Assembly (NCBI RefSeq): GCF_008039575.1
Contig: NZ_VDUY01000001.1
Coordinates: 868,001 to 932,000 of the forward strand
Direction of reading: 5' to 3'
Length of the DNA: 64,000 nucleotides
Source of the DNA: Zeimonas arvi
Lineage (GTDB): Bacteria > Pseudomonadota > Gammaproteobacteria > Burkholderiales > Burkholderiaceae_E
The translations under genes and the position numbers were made by a program. This document shows, in pieces, positions 8,754-17,472 of this stretch. The number at the start of each line of letters is the position of its first letter. Within the stretch, counting starts at the first letter, position 1. The notes beneath the pieces were generated by a model, which worked only from the letters and a program-made list of their open reading frames with translations, searched no databases and was not told where the DNA came from.

Positions 8754-8765
8754 CGAAACGAAGCC

Positions 8766-9728
8766 TCAGAGCGGCTTCTTGATGATGTTCGCGATCTCGC
8801 CCACGATGCCGCGCCGGAAGGCCAGCACGCAGATCACGAAGATCAGGCCCTGCACCACGGTGACCCAGGCGCCGAGCTGGGCCAGGTAGTTCTGCATCGT
8901 GACGATGACCGCCGCGCCGACCACCGGGCCGAACAACGTTCCCAGGCCGCCCAGCAGGGTCATCAGCACGACCTCGCCGGACATCGACCAGTGCACGTCG
9001 GTCAGCGAGGCAAGCTGGAAGACCAGCGCCTTGGTGGCGCCCGCCACGCCCGCGAGCGTGCCCGACAGCACGAAGGCCACGTGCTTGTAGCGGTCGGTGT
9101 CGTAGCCCAGCGAAAGCGCGCGCGGCTCGTTCTCGCGGATGGCCTTGAGGATCTGTCCGAACGGGGAGTTGATGATCCGCCAGATCAGCAGGAAGCCGCC
9201 CAGGAAGATCACCAGCACGACCGGGTACATGCCGGCGGCGGTGCTCAGGTCGAACAGGCCGAACAGCTTGCCGCGCGGCACGGCCTGGATGCCATCCTCG
9301 CCGCCGGTGAACGGCGCCTGCAGGCTGAAGAAGAAGACCATCTGGGCCAGCGCCAGCGTGATCATCGCGAAGTAGATTCCCTGCCGCTTGATCGCGAGAT
9401 ACCCGGCGACCCAGGCGAGCGCCGCCGAGCAGGCAGTGCCCAGCAGGATCGCGATCTCGGGCGTGACGCCCCAGACCTTGGCCGCGTGCGCGGACACGTA
9501 GCCGGCCATGCCCAGGAACATCGCGTGGCCGAAGGAGAGCAGCCCCACGTAGCCGATCAGCAGGTTGAAGGCGCACGCGAACAGCGCGAAGCACATCACC
9601 TTCATCAGGAAGATCGGGTAGACGAAGAGCGGCGCGATCGCGAAGAACGCCGCCATCAGGACGAAGGCGATCTTCTGGTAGCGGTTGTCGCCGGTCGCGG
9701 CCGGCGCGAGGGTTTGCGTCTGAGCCAT
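8766..9728 (-). CDS. livM: branched-chain amino acid-type ABC transporter permease (LivM family)
   Basis: This 320-residue inner-membrane permease is one half of the LivH/LivM heterodimer that moves a branched-chain amino acid, or another solute handled by this family (amides, urea, aromatic acids), using LivG/LivF ATP hydrolysis. After a short polar N-terminus there are about eight to nine hydrophobic segments. The FSLQAPFTGGEDGIQAVPRG segment and the cytoplasmic coupling region SPFGQILKAIRENEPRALSLGYDT are typical of LivM. It is the last gene of the minus-strand operon and follows livH by 7 bp. Downstream is the inverted-repeat spacer. Confidence 0.9.
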   Translation of the reverse strand: MAQTQTLAPAATGDNRYQKIAFVLMAAFFAIAPLFVYPIFLMKVMCFALFACAFNLLIGYVGLLSFGHAMFLGMAGYVSAHAAKVWGVTPEIAILLGTACSAALAWVAGYLAIKRQGIYFAMITLALAQMVFFFSLQAPFTGGEDGIQAVPRGKLFGLFDLSTAAGMYPVVLVIFLGGFLLIWRIINSPFGQILKAIRENEPRALSLGYDTDRYKHVAFVLSGTLAGVAGATKALVFQLASLTDVHWSMSGEVVLMTLLGGLGTLFGPVVGAAVIVTMQNYLAQLGAWVTVVQGLIFVICVLAFRRGIVGEIANIIKKPL

Positions 9729-9735
9729 GACAGCC

Positions 9736-10620
9736 TTATTTCTGGGTTCCGAACAGGCCTGCGGGCCTGAGCAGCAGGACGATCGCCATGATCACGAAGA
9801 TGACCGTGTTCGAGGCCTCGGGGTAGAAGACCTTGGTCAGGCCCTCGATCAACCCCAGGCCGAAGCCGGTCACGATCGACCCCATGATCGAACCCATGCC
9901 GCCGATGACCACGACGGCGAAGACGACGATGATCAGATCGGAGCCCATCTGCGGGCTGACCTGGTAGATCGGGGCAGCCATCACGCCGGCCAGCGCGGCC
10001 AGGCCGACGCCGAAGCCGTAGGTCAGCGTGATCATCCTGGGCACGTTGATGCCGAAGGCCTGCACCAGCGAGGGATTCTCGGTGGCGGCGCGCAGGTAGG
10101 CGCCCAGCTTGGTGCGCTCGACCACGAACCAGGTGCCGAAGCAGATCACGAGCGAGGCCACGACGACCCAGGCCCGATAGTTGGGCAGGAACATGAAGCC
10201 GAGGTTCTGGCCGCCGGTGAGCGCCGCGGGAACCTGGTAGGGCTGGCCCGAGGAGCCGTATTCGTTTCGGAACAGGCCCTGGATGATCAGCGCGATGCCG
10301 AAGGTCAGCAGCAGGCCGTACAGATGATCGAGCTTGTACAGGCGCTGCAGCATCGTGCGCTCGATGATGACGCCGGTGGCGCCCACGAGGATCGGCGCGA
10401 TCAGCAGCGACCACCAGTAGCCGATGCCGAGCTTGTTCAGCAGAAGGTAAGCCACGAACGCGCCCATCATGTACTGCGCGCCGTGGGTGAAATTGATGAT
10501 GTTCAGCAGGCCGAAGATGACGGCCAGGCCGAGCGACAGAAGCGCGTAGAACGACCCGTTGATCAGGCCGATCAGCAACTGGCCGAACAGCACTTGCGTC
10601 GGTATGCCGAAGATCTCCAT
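9736..10620 (-). CDS. livH: branched-chain amino acid-type ABC transporter permease (LivH family)
   Basis: This 294-residue inner-membrane permease is the partner of LivM. Typical LivH signatures are the N-terminal LINGSFYALLSLGLAVIFGLLNIINFTHG block and the coupling segment TKLGAYLRAATENPSLVQAFGIN, which contacts the ATPases, followed by the GLAALAGVMAAPIYQVSPQMG region. It lies 7 bp upstream of livM and 92 bp downstream of the binding-protein gene. That gap contains a perfect GC hairpin. Confidence 0.92.
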   Translation of the reverse strand: MEIFGIPTQVLFGQLLIGLINGSFYALLSLGLAVIFGLLNIINFTHGAQYMMGAFVAYLLLNKLGIGYWWSLLIAPILVGATGVIIERTMLQRLYKLDHLYGLLLTFGIALIIQGLFRNEYGSSGQPYQVPAALTGGQNLGFMFLPNYRAWVVVASLVICFGTWFVVERTKLGAYLRAATENPSLVQAFGINVPRMITLTYGFGVGLAALAGVMAAPIYQVSPQMGSDLIIVVFAVVVIGGMGSIMGSIVTGFGLGLIEGLTKVFYPEASNTVIFVIMAIVLLLRPAGLFGTQK

Positions 10621-10657
10621 CCGCGAAGCCCGTTGAAAGTGTCCTGGGGGTGCAGGG

Positions 10658-10686
10658 AGCCGCCGGGCGCGCTGCGCCCGGCGGCT
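10658..10686 (-). promoter_or_regulatory. intercistronic GC hairpin after the binding-protein gene
   Basis: A perfect 13-bp inverted repeat (AGCCGCCGGGCGC and its complement) encloses a 3-nt loop and begins 27 bp after the livK-like stop. No T-run follows, so it is more likely an mRNA-stabilising or processing structure that keeps binding-protein mRNA abundant than a full terminator. Confidence 0.5.
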
Positions 10687-10712
10687 GGTACGACTAGGTC
10701 AGACTTGCCTGA

Positions 10713-11930
10713 TCACTTGACCAGCGGGCAACCGCCCTCGTTGATCGGGCGGAACGCCTGATCGGCCGGGATGGTCTTGCGGACCTTCAGCAGGTCCCAC
10801 TCTCCCTTGGACTCGGCCGGCTTCTTGACCTCGACCAGGTAGGCCGGGTGGATCTTGCGGCCGTCGGCGCGGATCGAGCCCTTGCCGAACAGCGGATCGT
10901 CGGTCGGCATTTCCTTCATCTTCGCGATGACCTTGGTGCCGTCGTCGGTGTTGCCGGCCTCGACCGCCTTGAGGTAGTGCAGCACCGACGAATACACGCC
11001 GGCCTGGACCATCGTGGGCGGCTTGCCGCCGTGAGCCGCCATGAAGCGCTTCGAGAACGCCCGGGTGCCGTCGTTCAGGTCCCAGTAGAAGCTGGTCGTG
11101 AAGATCAGGCCCTGCGCGGTCTGCAGGCCGAGCGCCTTGACGTCGGTCAGGAACATCAGAAGGCCGGCCAGGTTCTGGCCGCCCGCGACGATGCCGAACT
11201 CGGCCGCCTGCTTGATCGAGTTGATCGTGTCGCCGCCGGCGTTGGCCAGGCCGATGATCTTGGCCTTGGAAGCCTGTGCCTGCAGCAGGAAGGACGAGAA
11301 ATCCTGGCCCGGGAACGGGTGGCGAACCTTGCCGAGCACCTTGCCGCCGTTCTTGACCACGACCGCCTCGGTGTCGCGCTCGAGCGCATGACCGAAGGCG
11401 TAGTCGGCGGTCAGGAAGAACCAGGTGTCGCCGCCGGTCTCCACGATCGCCTTGCCGGTGCCGTTGGACAGCATCCAGGTGTCGTACGCCCAGTGGATCG
11501 TGTTCGGCGAGCAGGCCTTGCCGGTCATGTCCGAGGTGGCCGAACCCGAGTTCAGGTAGGCCTTGCCCTTGTCGCGGGTGACCTGGTTGACCGCCAGGCC
11601 CACCGACGAGGTCGGCACGTCGACGATCACGTCGACCTTGTCGGTGTCGTACCACTGGCGGGCCACGGTCGAGCCGACGTCCGGCTTGTTCTGGTGGTCG
11701 GCCGAGACGATCTCGATCTTCAGGTTGGCTTTCGACGTCTTCTGGAAGTCCTCGACCGCCAGCCTGGCGGCGACGACCGAGCCCGGACCCGCGATGTCGG
11801 CGTACAGGCCGGACATGTCGTTCAGGACACCGATCTTCACGACGCCATCCGAAATTTGCGCGGAAGCCGCGCCGGCGAGTCCGGCCAGCGCCGCACCGAC
11901 CAGGACCGATGTGAGTTTGCGTTTCATCAT
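10713..11930 (-). CDS. ABC transporter substrate-binding protein (LivK/Leu-Ile-Val-binding type)
   Basis: This 405-residue periplasmic binding protein (Peripla_BP_6 type) feeds the LivHM permeases. It has a clear signal peptide (KRKLTSVLVGAALAGLAGAASA, cleavage before QISDG). The mature start VVKIGVLNDMSGLYADIAGPG is characteristic, as is the ADHQNKPDVGSTVARQWYD segment. Three ATGs lie within ten bases (11936, 11930, 11927). GGAGGA directly abuts the first and is correctly spaced for the second, so I place the start at 11930. This subgroup (scimlike, PTSSVGLAVNQVTRDKGKAYL) binds varied ligands, so the substrate is not certain to be a branched-chain amino acid. Confidence 0.9.
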   Translation of the reverse strand: MMKRKLTSVLVGAALAGLAGAASAQISDGVVKIGVLNDMSGLYADIAGPGSVVAARLAVEDFQKTSKANLKIEIVSADHQNKPDVGSTVARQWYDTDKVDVIVDVPTSSVGLAVNQVTRDKGKAYLNSGSATSDMTGKACSPNTIHWAYDTWMLSNGTGKAIVETGGDTWFFLTADYAFGHALERDTEAVVVKNGGKVLGKVRHPFPGQDFSSFLLQAQASKAKIIGLANAGGDTINSIKQAAEFGIVAGGQNLAGLLMFLTDVKALGLQTAQGLIFTTSFYWDLNDGTRAFSKRFMAAHGGKPPTMVQAGVYSSVLHYLKAVEAGNTDDGTKVIAKMKEMPTDDPLFGKGSIRADGRKIHPAYLVEVKKPAESKGEWDLLKVRKTIPADQAFRPINEGGCPLVK

Positions 11931-11951
11931 TGTCATTCCTCCAGGACTAAT

Positions 11952-11965
11952 CGGTCTCCAGACCG
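11952..11965. promoter_or_regulatory. short inverted repeat upstream of the binding-protein gene
   Basis: CGGTCT-CC-AGACCG is a perfect palindrome 22 bp before the binding-protein start, in the livF-livK gap. It could be an operator or a small mRNA hairpin. I know of no regulator gene nearby that would bind it. Confidence 0.25.
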
Positions 11966-12036
11966 GTTCAGGCGCCCGTTCGGCGCGCCATTCTCTTCGG
12001 GCCCCGTCGGCGGCGCCCCGTTGTCGTTCGCACGCC

Positions 12037-12750
12037 TCAGACGCCGAGGTACTCGTGCAGCATTCCCATCTTCTGTTCGAGCTCGGAAGCCTCGAAGCCT
12101 TCGACGATGCGGCCGTGCTCCATCACGTAGAAGCGGTCGGCCAGCGGCGCGGCGAAGCGGAAGTTCTGCTCGACCATGATCACGGTGAAGCCCTTCTCGC
12201 GCAGCATGCGGATCATCCGGGCCAGCGTCTGCACGATGACCGGCGCGAGGCCCTCGGAGATCTCGTCGAGCAGCAGCAGCTTGGCGCCGGTGCGCAGGAT
12301 GCGCGCCACCGCCAGCATCTGCTGCTCGCCGCCCGAAAGCCGCGTGCCGGGGCTGTTGCGACGTTCCTTCAGGTTCGGGAACATCTCGTAGATCTCGTCG
12401 AGGCCCATGCCGCCGGAGGCCACCGGCGGCGGCAGCATCAGGTTCTCCTCGCAGCTCAGGCTGGCGAAGATTCCTCGCTCCTCGGGGCAGTAGCCGAGGC
12501 CGAGCCGGGCGATAGTGTGCGGCGGCAGGTTCACCGCCTCGGTGCCGTTGATCATGATGGAGCCGGTGCGCCGGCCCACCAGACCCATGATCGACTTCAA
12601 CGTGGTGGTGCGCCCGGCGCCGTTGCGCCCGAGCAGCGTGACCACCTCGCCGCGGTTCACGACCATGTCGACACCATGAAGGATGTGCGACTCGCCGTAG
12701 AACGCGTGCAGGTCGGCGATGCGCAGGAATTCGGTCTTGTCAGTGGCCAT
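12037..12750 (-). CDS. livF: branched-chain amino acid-type ABC transporter ATP-binding protein (LivF family)
   Basis: This 237-residue cytoplasmic ATPase pairs with LivG. The Q-loop, signature (RLSGGEQQMLAVARIL) and Walker B (LLLLDEISEGLAP) are intact. The Walker A reads GRNGAGRTT (residues 41-49): the invariant Lys is Arg at residue 47, confirmed by a CGC codon in the DNA. Arg is known to occur at this position in some LivF-like ATPases, but it is a departure from the consensus GxxxxGK[ST]. The gene overlaps the end of livG by 11 bp and lies upstream of the binding-protein gene. Confidence 0.92.
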   Translation of the reverse strand: MATDKTEFLRIADLHAFYGESHILHGVDMVVNRGEVVTLLGRNGAGRTTTLKSIMGLVGRRTGSIMINGTEAVNLPPHTIARLGLGYCPEERGIFASLSCEENLMLPPPVASGGMGLDEIYEMFPNLKERRNSPGTRLSGGEQQMLAVARILRTGAKLLLLDEISEGLAPVIVQTLARMIRMLREKGFTVIMVEQNFRFAAPLADRFYVMEHGRIVEGFEASELEQKMGMLHEYLGV

Positions 12751-13528
12751 GGGACGCCCCCGCCAGAGCCTCGTCGGCGCTGCCCATGTAGGCCTCGAGC
12801 ACCTGCGGATTCTTCGACACGATCTCGTACGGGCCTTCGGCGATGACCTGGCCGCGCTGCAGCACGCTGATCGTGTCGGCGATCGTCGAGACCACGTTCA
12901 TGTTGTGCTCGACCATCAGGATCGTGCGGTTGGCCGAGACCTTCTTGATGAGCTGCGTGACGCGGTCGACGTCTTCGTGGCCCATGCCCTGGGTGGGCTC
13001 GTCGAGCAGCATCAGCTCGGGCTCGGTGGCCAGCGTGGTGGCGATCTCGAGCGCGCGCTTGCGGCCGTAAGGCAGCTCGACGGTGACGAAGTCGGCGTAC
13101 TCGCGCAGGTCCACCATTTCGAGCAGCTCGAGCGCGCGGTCGTTCAGCGCATCGAGCATGCTGGCCGGGCGCCAGAAGTGAAAGGAGGTGCCCTGCGCGC
13201 GCTGCAGTCCGATGCGCACGTTCTCGAGCACCGTCAGGTGCGGGAACGTGGCCGAGATCTGGAAGGAGCGCACGACGCCGCGCCGCGCGACCTGCGCGGG
13301 CTTCTCGTAGGTGATGTCCTGGCCGTTGAAGAGGATCTGGCCCCGGGTGGGGATCAGGAACTTGGTCAGGAGATTGAACACCGTCGTCTTGCCCGCGCCG
13401 TTGGGACCGATCAAGGCGTGGATCTGCCCGCGCTTGACACGCAGGTTCACGTCGTTGACCGCCACGAAGCCGCGGAACTCCTTGACGAGGTTCCTTGTCT
13501 CCAGAATGTAATCGTTATTGCCTGCCAT
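12740..13528 (-). CDS. livG: branched-chain amino acid-type ABC transporter ATP-binding protein (LivG family)
   Basis: This 262-residue cytoplasmic ATPase is the first gene of the operon. Walker A is GPNGAGKT (residues 41-48), Walker B is LMLLDEPTQGM, and the signature is the degenerate LPYGRKRALEIA form usual in LivG. The ATG at 13528 gives the normal N-terminus (ILETRNLVKEFRGFVAVNDV); a longer in-frame extension to 13750 would overlap the neighbouring gene and is not supported. A promoter is expected in the 97 bp between this start and the end of the gene upstream, but none is obvious. Confidence 0.93.
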   Translation of the reverse strand: MAGNNDYILETRNLVKEFRGFVAVNDVNLRVKRGQIHALIGPNGAGKTTVFNLLTKFLIPTRGQILFNGQDITYEKPAQVARRGVVRSFQISATFPHLTVLENVRIGLQRAQGTSFHFWRPASMLDALNDRALELLEMVDLREYADFVTVELPYGRKRALEIATTLATEPELMLLDEPTQGMGHEDVDRVTQLIKKVSANRTILMVEHNMNVVSTIADTISVLQRGQVIAEGPYEIVSKNPQVLEAYMGSADEALAGASHGH

Positions 13529-13625
13529 CTTGTCCGAGGTGGTTGCCGGTCGGGCGTTGCGCAGAGCGGCGATTATTGCGGGAAACCGGAACGGGCGCAA
13601 ACGGACCCCGGCGACAAGGGGACAT

Positions 13626-14036
13626 TCAGCCGTCGCGCGCGGGTGCGGCCAGATCGATCCACCATTGCGCGCCGCAGCGCGGGCACATCGCCCGCAGCCG
13701 GCCGGCAGGCGCATCGGCCACGCGAAAACCGTAGCGCAGGCACCTTTCACAGACTGCCTGCTCGCTGACCGACGCCGCCAGTGTCATCGAGACCCGGTAG
13801 CGCCGCCAGGCCTGCCAGCCCAGGGTCGCCGCCAGCGCGATCAGCAAGGCGTCGAACAGGAACTCGGACGCGCCGTCGCCCAGGGACAGCAGCTCGAAGC
13901 CGGTGGCCACGAAGATCATGGCCACGAAGCAGGCGACCAGCCAACCATGCGCAACGAGCAAGGTGCGCTCGTGCCAGCGCCTGAACCCCAGCCTGCGGAT
14001 CCGCTCGGGAACCGACTCGGCCGGGGCCGTGCTCAT
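13626..14036 (-). CDS. small membrane protein with C-terminal zinc ribbon, function unknown
   Basis: This 136-residue protein was not recognised as a named family. Two hydrophobic helices (about residues 27-48 and 59-76) are followed by a basic WRRYR stretch and a cytoplasmic domain with two Cys pairs (CERC near 95 and CPRC near 118), which form a four-cysteine zinc-ribbon pattern. The last residues are WIDLAAPARDG. It lies 10 bp from the stop of the IlvD/Edd gene on the same strand, so the two may be co-transcribed. The high-quality frame, the ATG and the organised motifs argue that it is real. Confidence 0.7.
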   Translation of the reverse strand: MSTAPAESVPERIRRLGFRRWHERTLLVAHGWLVACFVAMIFVATGFELLSLGDGASEFLFDALLIALAATLGWQAWRRYRVSMTLAASVSEQAVCERCLRYGFRVADAPAGRLRAMCPRCGAQWWIDLAAPARDG

Positions 14037-14046
14037 GGCATGGCGC

Positions 14047-15837
14047 TCAGTGGTTGTCGCGCGGAACGCCGTGCGTCTGGTCGATCCGCTGGTAGCTGAC
14101 CGCGAAATCGAGGCAGCCGCCGTCCTGGAGCTGGCCCACGGTCCGGCGGTGCAGCTCCTGCCAGGGCGTCTGGCTCACCAGCTCGGGCGGCCGCCAGGCC
14201 GCCTTGCGGCGCGCGAATTCCTCGTCGCTGATCAGGATGTTCGCGGACCGCTTGTTCAGGTCGATGCGCACCCGGTCGCCGGTCTGCAGCAAGGCCAGCC
14301 CGCCGCCCACCGCCGACTCGGGCGAGGCGTTCAGGATCGACGGGCTGCCCGAGGTGCCGGACTGGCGGCCGTCGCCGATGCAGGGCAGCATCGTGATGCC
14401 TTGCCTGACCAATGCGTCAGGCGGGAGCATGTTGACCACCTCGGCAGCGCCCGGATAACCCACCGGACCCACGCCGCGGATGAACAGCATGCAGTCGGCG
14501 TCGATCTTCAGCGACGGATCGTTGATGCGGTGGTGGTAGTCCTCGGGGCCCTCGAAGACGATGGCCCGGCCCTCGAAGGCCTCCGGATCGGCCGGGTTCT
14601 CCAGGTAGCGCTGGCGGAACTCGGGCGAGATCACCGAGGTCTTCATCACGGCCGACTCGAACAGGTTGCCCGACAGCACGGCGAAGCCGGCTTCGTGCAG
14701 CATGGGGTCGTCGTAGGTCCGGATCACGTCGTGGTTGGACGACGGCGTGTCGGCGTACAGCTCGCCGATGGGGCGGCCGGTCACGGTGATGGCCCCGGCG
14801 TTCAGCTTGCCGGCCTTCAGCAGCTCGTGCATGACGGCGGGCACGCCGCCGGCGCGGTGGAAATCTTCGCCGAGGTACTGGCCGGCAGGCATGCAGTTGA
14901 CCAGCAGCGGGATCTCGTAGCCGATGCGGTCCCAGTCGCGCACCTCGAGCGGCACGCCGGCGTGGCGCGCGATCGCGTTGACGTGCGGCGGGCAGTTGGT
15001 GGACGCGCCCAGCGCGCTGGCGGCGACGATCGCGTTCTCGAAGGCCTCGCGGGTGAGGATCTTCGAGGGCCGCAGGTCCTCGTGGACCATCTCGACGATG
15101 CGCCGGCCAGTGTAGTAGGCCATCTGCCCGCGTTCGCGGTAGGGCCCGGGGATCGCCGCGCAGCCCGGCAGGGCCATGCCCAGCGCCTCGGCCATCGAGT
15201 TCATCGACAGCGCGGTGCCCATCGTGTTGCAGTGCCCGACCGAGGGGGCCGAAGCCGCGACCATCTCGAGGAACTGGTCGTAGTCGATGCGCCCGGCCGC
15301 GAGCTCCTGGCGCGCGAACCAGACCACGGTGCCCGAGCCGGCCAGCCCGCCGTTGTAGTAGCCGTTGAGCATGGGGCCGCCGGACAGGACGATGGCGGGG
15401 AGGTCGACGGTGGCCGCACCCATGATCATTGCCGGCGTGGTCTTGTCGCAGCCGGTGGTCAGCACCACGCCGTCGAACATGTAGCCGTACAGGCACTCGA
15501 CCAGGCCCAGGTAGGCCAGGTTGCGGTCGAGCGCCGCGGTCGGCCGCTTGGTGGTCTCCTGGATCGGATGCACCGGAAACTCGATCGGGATGCCGCCCGC
15601 ATCGCGGATGCCGTCGCGGATGCGGTTGGCGAGGTCGATGTGGTGGCGGTTGCAGGGCGACAGGTCGCTGCCCGTCTGCGCGATCCCGATGATCGGCTTG
15701 CCGCTCTTCTGGAGCTCCTCGAGCGTGAGGCCGAAGTTCATCATCCGCTCGAGGTAGAGCGCGGTCATCCCCGGGTTGTCGGGGTTGTCGAACCAGGCGC
15801 GGGAGCGCAGCTTGGGGGTCTTGCCGTCCTTGCTCAT
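14047..15837 (-). CDS. IlvD/Edd family dehydratase (sugar-acid, L-arabinonate-type)
   Basis: This 596-residue Fe-S dehydratase removes water from an aldonic acid or dihydroxy acid. The conserved cluster ligands appear as [12 protein letters not shown] (near 60), [11 protein letters not shown] (near 128) and [12 protein letters not shown] (near 205). The N-terminus [19 protein letters not shown] and the C-terminal [17 protein letters not shown] fit the L-arabinonate/pentonate dehydratase branch better than true IlvD, which normally ends in a different DVP motif. The ATG at 15837 gives the usual family N-terminus; longer starts are possible at 15870. It is not next to other pentonate genes here, so the substrate is an inference. 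Confidence 0.82.
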   Translation of the reverse strand: MSKDGKTPKLRSRAWFDNPDNPGMTALYLERMMNFGLTLEELQKSGKPIIGIAQTGSDLSPCNRHHIDLANRIRDGIRDAGGIPIEFPVHPIQETTKRPTAALDRNLAYLGLVECLYGYMFDGVVLTTGCDKTTPAMIMGAATVDLPAIVLSGGPMLNGYYNGGLAGSGTVVWFARQELAAGRIDYDQFLEMVAASAPSVGHCNTMGTALSMNSMAEALGMALPGCAAIPGPYRERGQMAYYTGRRIVEMVHEDLRPSKILTREAFENAIVAASALGASTNCPPHVNAIARHAGVPLEVRDWDRIGYEIPLLVNCMPAGQYLGEDFHRAGGVPAVMHELLKAGKLNAGAITVTGRPIGELYADTPSSNHDVIRTYDDPMLHEAGFAVLSGNLFESAVMKTSVISPEFRQRYLENPADPEAFEGRAIVFEGPEDYHHRINDPSLKIDADCMLFIRGVGPVGYPGAAEVVNMLPPDALVRQGITMLPCIGDGRQSGTSGSPSILNASPESAVGGGLALLQTGDRVRIDLNKRSANILISDEEFARRKAAWRPPELVSQTPWQELHRRTVGQLQDGGCLDFAVSYQRIDQTHGVPRDNH

Positions 15838-16028
15838 CGGGAGATCCTGTCGGGGGTTGTCGGCTGGCATCGTTGTGCCCGTCAGCCGGCCAGTGTAGCG
15901 CCGTGACGGCGCGCCGGGGAGCGGGTCGCGGCGCGCGCCGGGGCCATGCGAAGGGAATCGGAATCCGGTAGGCTTTCGACGCACCCGCCTTCGGGCCACG
16001 CGCCCACCCCTCGAACGGTCGCCCTCGC

Positions 16029-17318
16029 TTGGAAGCCCTACCGATCTGGCTGCAGTTGACGCTGCTGGTCCTGCTGCTGCTGGCCTCCGCGTTCTTCTCG
16101 ATCGCCGAGACCAGCATGATGGCGCTCAGCCGCTTCCGGCTCGGCCACCTGGTCCGCCAGGGCCGGCGCAGCGCCCGCATCACCGCCGGCCTGCTGGCCC
16201 AGACCGACCGGCTGCTGGGCACGATCCTGCTCGGCAACAACGTGGCCAATACCGCGCTGACCGCGATCGTGACCGCGCTGGCGATCCGCTACTTCGGCAA
16301 CGACGACCGGGTGATCGTGATCGCCACGACGGTCGTGGCAGTGATCCTGATCGTGTTCTGCGAGATCACGCCCAAGGTGATCGGCGCCACCCATCCCGAA
16401 CGGATCGCCCTGCCGGCGAGCTACCTGCTGCGCGCGCTGATGCTGCTCTTCTCGCCGGTGGTCTGGACGGTCAACCTGTTCGTGGGGCGCCTGCTCGCGC
16501 TGGCCGGCGTGAAGACCTCGGGGACGAAGGAGCCGACGCTGTCGCTCGACGAGCTGCGCACGATCGTGCTCGAATCGGGCCGCTTCATGCCCCAGAAGCA
16601 TCGGTCGATCCTGCTCAACCTGTTCGACCTGGAGCGGATCAGCGTCGACGACGTGATGGTCCCCCGCCATCGGGTCGAGGCGCTGGACCTGGCCACCGAG
16701 GAGCGCGGTCTGCGCGAGCAGCTGGCGACCTGCTACCACAACAAGCTCCCCGTCCACGAAGGCGAGATCAACCGGGTGGTCGGCGTGCTGCACGTCCGCC
16801 GGGCGCTGGGCCTGCTTCAGCGCGAGTCCTTCGACGCCGCCGACGTCAGGGCGCTGCTCTCCGCTCCGTATTTCGTTCCCAGCGGCACGCCGGTGTTCCG
16901 GCAGCTCCAGTTCTTCCAGGAGAACCGCCAGAAACTCGGGCTGGTCGTCGACGAATACGGCGAGGTGCTCGGGCTCGTCACGCTCGAGGACATCATCGAG
17001 GAGATCATCGGGGAGTTCACCACCACCGCCCCCGGCGGGGACGGCGGACAGGGCTGGCGCGACGACGAGGCGGTCGTGGAAGGCTCCGCCTCGCTGCGCG
17101 ACCTCAACCGCCGCCTGGGCACCCGCTTCGCGCTCGACGGCCCGCGCACGCTGAACGGCCTGCTGCTGGACATCCTGCAGGCGCTGCCCGAGGCGCCGGT
17201 GAGCGTGCGGATCGGCGACCTGGTCGTCGAGATCCAGCAGATCGAGGACCGGATGATCCGCAGCGTCCGGCTGCACCGGGGCGCCCGCCCCGCCTCCGCC
17301 CCCCGCCCCGGCCGGTGA
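16029..17318 (+). CDS. CNNM/CorC-HlyC-type transporter-associated protein (DUF21, CBS pair, CorC_HlyC domain)
   Basis: This 429-residue membrane protein is a member of the DUF21-CBS family implicated in Mg2+/Co2+ efflux or resistance. Domains in order: DUF21 with four hydrophobic segments (residues 1-190, starting with [18 protein letters not shown]), a CBS pair (about 200-330, with [14 protein letters not shown] and [28 protein letters not shown]), and a C-terminal transporter-associated domain (about 345-420). There is no ATG before residue 27, and the family N-terminus fits a TTG start at 16029, although no good Shine-Dalgarno is visible. It is divergent from the IlvD/Edd gene. Confidence 0.88.
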   Translation: MEALPIWLQLTLLVLLLLASAFFSIAETSMMALSRFRLGHLVRQGRRSARITAGLLAQTDRLLGTILLGNNVANTALTAIVTALAIRYFGNDDRVIVIATTVVAVILIVFCEITPKVIGATHPERIALPASYLLRALMLLFSPVVWTVNLFVGRLLALAGVKTSGTKEPTLSLDELRTIVLESGRFMPQKHRSILLNLFDLERISVDDVMVPRHRVEALDLATEERGLREQLATCYHNKLPVHEGEINRVVGVLHVRRALGLLQRESFDAADVRALLSAPYFVPSGTPVFRQLQFFQENRQKLGLVVDEYGEVLGLVTLEDIIEEIIGEFTTTAPGGDGGQGWRDDEAVVEGSASLRDLNRRLGTRFALDGPRTLNGLLLDILQALPEAPVSVRIGDLVVEIQQIEDRMIRSVRLHRGARPASAPRPGR

Positions 17319-17472
17319 GGCGTTGCCCGGGGGCAGCGCCGCGCACCGTTCGTCCGACCGCCCGCCGCCGCTCGTCCAGCACCGGTCCGCGCCCCGCGCG
17401 CCCGCAGCGCAATATCTGCCGGGATCCCAGCCGGGATCGGACCCCGCATTACAGGACGCAGGACGACGACGG

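Larger units (their letters stand above)
8099..8765. other. non-coding spacer of 667 bp composed of inverted repeats
   Basis: This is the only long gene-free stretch in the window, lying between an aldehyde dehydrogenase (plus) and the end of livM (minus), so it sits at a convergent junction. I see no supportable gene in it. It opens with a low-complexity run of ggctc/gctcg words (8099-8150) and then contains three pairs of long inverted arms, listed separately. No transposase fragment, integrase site or tRNA was recognised. Confidence 0.8.

Noticed and set aside
8310-9770. A plus-strand ORF starting in the repeat spacer and running antisense to livM
   Set aside because: It crosses inverted repeats and an evident livM gene on the minus strand. 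No protein family features are visible.
12740-13750. A longer LivG start at 13750
   Set aside because: The 74-residue extension is Arg/Ala-rich, overlaps the next minus-strand gene and is not part of the LivG fold. The ATG at 13528 matches the family N-terminus.
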